A DNA stretch of 7,766 nt from Bacteroidia bacterium (GTDB taxonomy: Bacteria > Bacteroidota > Bacteroidia > Chitinophagales > Saprospiraceae): assembly GCA_030431945.1 (NCBI GenBank), contig JAUIIF010000199.1:1-7766 (forward strand), given 5' to 3'. Position 1 is the first letter of the stretch, and each line of letters starts with the position of its first letter. Below the pieces are notes generated by a model, which was not told where the DNA came from, searched no databases, and saw only the letters and a list, made by a program, of their open reading frames with translations. Shown here one piece after another: positions 6,000 to 7,766 of the stretch. A program made the position numbers and the translations under genes.

Positions 6000-7163
6000 C
6001 TACTCCATGTCCACGTACAAATTTCCTTTCAGCAGGCCACGGCTGATCACGATTTTCTGAACCTCGCTGGTGCCTTCGTAAATCTGGGTAATTTTGGCGT
6101 CCCGCATCAATCGTTCAACGTGGTACTCCTTCACGAAGCCGTACCCACCGTGTACCTGTACGGCCTCCACGGTGTGTTTCATCGCCACGGAGCTGGCGTA
6201 GAGCTTGGCCATGGCCCCCGCCTGGTTATAATCTTTGCCGGCATCCTTCAGCCAGGCCGCGCGGTACACGAGCATTTTAGCGGCCTCAATATCCGTAGCC
6301 ATATCCGCCAGCTTGAAGGCAATGGCCTGGTGCTGACTGATCGGCTTACCAAACGCTTCCCGTTCGTGGCTATAGGCAGTGGCCAGCTCGTAGGCACCGC
6401 CGGCGATACCGAGCGCCTGGGCCGCAATACCGATCCGGCCGCCCGCCAGGGTTTTCATGGCGAATTTGAACCCGAAGCCATCCGCCCCGATGCGGTTTTC
6501 CTTCGGCACCTTCACGTCTGAATACATAATGGTGTGGGTATCCGAGCTGCGGATGCCTAATTTGTCTTCTTTGGCACCAACCTGCACACCGTCCCAGCTG
6601 GTTTCGACAATGAAGGCATTGATGCCGTGGTGGCCTTTGTCTGCGTCCGTTTGGGCGATGACGAGGTGGACCTTACTCGTCCCCCCGTTGGTAATCCAGT
6701 TCTTGGTACCGTTCAGCAGGTAATGGTCGCCCATGTCGATGGCGGTCGTCCGTTGGCTCGTGGCGTCTGATCCTGCTTCGGGTTCACTGAGGCAGAAGGC
6801 ACCGATCCATTCGCCGGTGGCGAGCTTCGTCAGGTACTTCTCCTTTTGTGCTTCTGTACCGTATTGCTCGAGCCCGTAACAGACCAGGCTGTTGTTAACG
6901 GACATGATCACGGAGCAACTGTTGTCCACTTTCGAGATTTCCTCGAGGGCAATGATGTAGCTGAGGCTGTCCATACCACCACCACCGTACTGTGGGTCCA
7001 CCATCATGCCCATGAAGCCGAGTTCGGCCATCTGCCGCACCTCCTCCCTGGGGTAGGTCATGTGGGTATCCCGTTCGATGACTCCGGGCTTGAGGACGCG
7101 TTGGGCAAAATCCCGGGCAGCTTCCCGGACGGCTAGTTGTTCTTCACTAAGGGTAAAATCCAT
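6000..7163 (-). CDS. Acyl-CoA dehydrogenase (short/branched-chain type)
   Basis: This FAD enzyme makes a 2,3 double bond in acyl-CoA, passing electrons to electron-transfer flavoprotein, in fatty-acid or branched-chain amino-acid breakdown. The 387 residues match the family. The N-terminal helical domain opens with FTLSEEQLAVREAARDFA. The first signature, GAFCLSEPEAGSD (121-133), is in the FAD-binding beta domain, with NGTKNWITNG (151-160) after it. GGRIGIAAQALG (241-252) and EREAFGKPI (267-275) are typical, and the second signature starts QVHGGYGF (336-343). The catalytic base is Glu363 in QIYEGTSEVQ (360-369), the position used by short- and medium-chain enzymes rather than the isovaleryl and long-chain types. 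It most resembles butyryl-CoA dehydrogenases; chain length cannot be fixed by eye. No ETF or thiolase genes adjoin it. Two 16-base direct repeats lie immediately upstream of its start. Confidence 0.95.
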   Translation of the reverse strand: MDFTLSEEQLAVREAARDFAQRVLKPGVIERDTHMTYPREEVRQMAELGFMGMMVDPQYGGGGMDSLSYIIALEEISKVDNSCSVIMSVNNSLVCYGLEQYGTEAQKEKYLTKLATGEWIGAFCLSEPEAGSDATSQRTTAIDMGDHYLLNGTKNWITNGGTSKVHLVIAQTDADKGHHGINAFIVETSWDGVQVGAKEDKLGIRSSDTHTIMYSDVKVPKENRIGADGFGFKFAMKTLAGGRIGIAAQALGIAGGAYELATAYSHEREAFGKPISQHQAIAFKLADMATDIEAAKMLVYRAAWLKDAGKDYNQAGAMAKLYASSVAMKHTVEAVQVHGGYGFVKEYHVERLMRDAKITQIYEGTSEVQKIVISRGLLKGNLYVDME

Positions 7164-7195
7164 GATCGATTGGTCAAATTATCGGGTGGTCAAGT
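7164..7195. promoter_or_regulatory. Two tandem 16-base repeats at the acyl-CoA dehydrogenase start
   Basis: Read on the minus strand, ACTTGACCACCCGATA (7195-7180) and ATTTGACCAATCGATC (7179-7164) agree at 12 of 16 positions, both with TTGACCA and CGAT. They end at the ATG. They could be an operator for a regulator of fatty-acid breakdown that binds direct repeats, or simply tandem drift. The spacing is about one and a half helix turns. Confidence 0.4.
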
Positions 7196-7283
7196 TGTCG
7201 GCTAACAGTCGTCACGGGCGTACTGTTTAATTAACCGGGGCGAAGTTAGCGAATTTTCGCAAAGACATCTTTAACCGGTCAAC

Positions 7284-7405
7284 GTGTGTATAACAATTTG
7301 CACAACTAAAACGAGGGGGCAAGCCCCGCTCGCTACGAAAGGCGGACCTCCGGCCCTTAGCAAAGGCCTGGTTTTAGGGCTGGCTGTGCATTTCGTTATA
7401 CACAC
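7284..7405. mobile_element. 122-bp element with terminal inverted repeats (MITE- or attC-like)
   Basis: The ends GTGTGTATAACAATTTGCAC (7284-7303) and GTGCATTTCGTTATACACAC (7386-7405) are inverted repeats matching at 17 of 20 bases, the outer 11 perfectly. Further in, CTAAAACGAG (about 7306) pairs with CTGGTTTTAG (about 7368) with one mismatch. The interior forms small hairpins (GGGGC-AA-GCCCC near 7316). A GGTCAAC lies directly before the element (7277-7283) and again two bases after it (7408-7414), like a target duplication. The layout also resembles an integron attC site: outer boxes GTATAAC and GTTATAC each match 6 of 7 positions of RYYYAAC and GTTRRRY, and the length fits. It encodes no transposase and lies upstream of the acyl-CoA dehydrogenase gene. 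Confidence 0.6.
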
Positions 7406-7440
7406 CTGGTCAACCATCCAGGGTAATCACCAACTCGCCT

Positions 7441-7527
7441 GGCGGACGACCCGAAGCAGCCCGGAACCGCATCAGGCCGCTACGCGTCCGCTTCGGCCGC
7501 CGAGCGCTCGCATTTGTATAGCAGTGT
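7441..7527 (+). repeat. 88-bp dispersed repeat, right copy
   Basis: This copy of the 2167-2254 repeat keeps both structures: the bulged stem at 7475-7498 (with one mismatch here) and the perfect palindrome CGAGCGCTCG at 7501-7510. It lies 35 bases beyond the 122-bp terminal-inverted-repeat element, in the 427-base gap between the T9SS-protein stop and the acyl-CoA dehydrogenase start. Its end GCATTTGTATA resembles the right end of that element (GCATTTCGTTATA). Where the left copy provides a TAA stop, this copy reads TAC. Confidence 0.85.
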
Positions 7528-7567
7528 GCTAAACATTCTCTTCCAGGTTATAATTTAGTAGTAGCAG

Positions 7568-7584
7568 AAAAGAAGCGCTCTTCT
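7568..7584 (-). terminator. Short hairpin terminator of the T9SS-protein gene
   Basis: On the minus strand AGAAG and CTTCT (within 7584-7571) form a 5-bp stem with a 4-base loop, followed by a short T-run (7570-7568 and on). It starts seven bases after the stop of the secreted-protein gene. The stem is short and AT-rich, so it may be only partly effective. Confidence 0.4.
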
Positions 7585-7590
7585 GAAATA

Positions 7591-7766
7591 CTAATTACCT
7601 GCTAGTATAATTTTTCCTCTACCGAGTATTCTCCCTCGATCCTCGAAACAATAATAATACATCCCTGATACCAGGAAACTCAGATCAAAACTTTTCTGAC
7701 GGGTCAGAACTCTACGAGAGAAGACCTCTTTCCCGGAAGCATCATAGAGTTTAAACTGACCATTGA
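7591..7766 (-). CDS. C-terminal end of a T9SS-secreted protein (partial)
   Basis: The last 58 residues of a gene that enters from the right edge read NGQFKLYDASGKEVFSRRVL, then KSFDLSFLVSGMYYYCFEDR, and end in GRGKIILAGN. This is the type A sorting domain of the type IX secretion system: a beta strand with LYD-x-x-G-K-x-V, a DLS-x-L-x-x-G-x-Y-x-Y block and a final GK-hydrophobic strand. Proteins with it are exported by Sec, moved across the outer membrane by the T9SS, and released or anchored after the domain is removed. The cargo part lies outside the window, so its function is unknown. Many such cargos are large adhesins, proteases or glycosidases. The stop TAG is at 7593-7591. Confidence 0.9.
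   Translation of the reverse strand, partial: NGQFKLYDASGKEVFSRRVLTRQKSFDLSFLVSGMYYYCFEDRGRILGRGKIILAGN

Noticed and set aside
5994..6521. 175-residue plus-strand open frame
   Set aside because: It is antisense to the well-supported acyl-CoA dehydrogenase gene.
7284..7532. 82-residue plus-strand open frame starting GTG
   Set aside because: It starts at the first base of the terminal inverted repeat and runs through both repeat elements; its translation is low-complexity (Pro, Arg, Ser) and shows no domain.
1..7766. CRISPR array, tRNA, rRNA, transposase or integrase gene
   Set aside because: No regularly spaced repeats, cloverleaf-like sequences or recombinase motifs were seen on either strand.

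Overview
The window most likely comes from a marine-type Bacteroidota, probably near Saprospirales/Lewinella. This is inferred from four signs: a type IX secretion (T9SS) sorting tail at the right edge, mostly absent Shine-Dalgarno sites, one good match to the Bacteroidota promoter TTTG-N19-TAnnTTTG, and a moderately GC-rich base composition. The lineage cannot be proved from sequence inspection alone.

Layout: positions 1-150 hold an open frame, probably the 3' end of a plus-strand gene, followed by a 122-bp structure bounded by a perfect 20-bp inverted repeat (165-286). Two plus-strand genes follow: a small outer-membrane beta-barrel protein (487-996) with a strong intrinsic terminator, and a membrane-anchored alpha/beta hydrolase (1152-2210). 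The rest is on the minus strand. In transcription order from the right these are the end of a T9SS-secreted protein (7766-7591), an acyl-CoA dehydrogenase (7163-6000), a polytopic GT-C-like membrane protein (5941-4241), a small PLDc_N-type lipoprotein (4135-3857), quinolinate synthase NadA (3761-2754) and an unrecognised 125-residue protein (2675-2298). The genes are mostly core metabolism and envelope functions. Their order does not suggest one shared pathway, and no defence system, CRISPR array, RNA gene or transposase gene is visible.

The unusual content lies between the genes. An 88-bp repeat occurs twice (2167-2254 and 7441-7527, about 91% identical, same orientation) and carries two adjacent palindromes. 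In its left copy it supplies the last 14 codons and the stop of the hydrolase. Next to the right copy is a 122-bp element (7284-7405) with terminal inverted repeats and a flanking GGTCAAC direct repeat, which resembles a MITE or an integron attC site. A third motif, built around GCGGCCGC, forms the arms at 165-286 and recurs at 4184-4200 and inside the GT-C gene at 5313-5334. Together they suggest several families of small, non-autonomous, structured repeats, which are the main candidates for something undescribed here.
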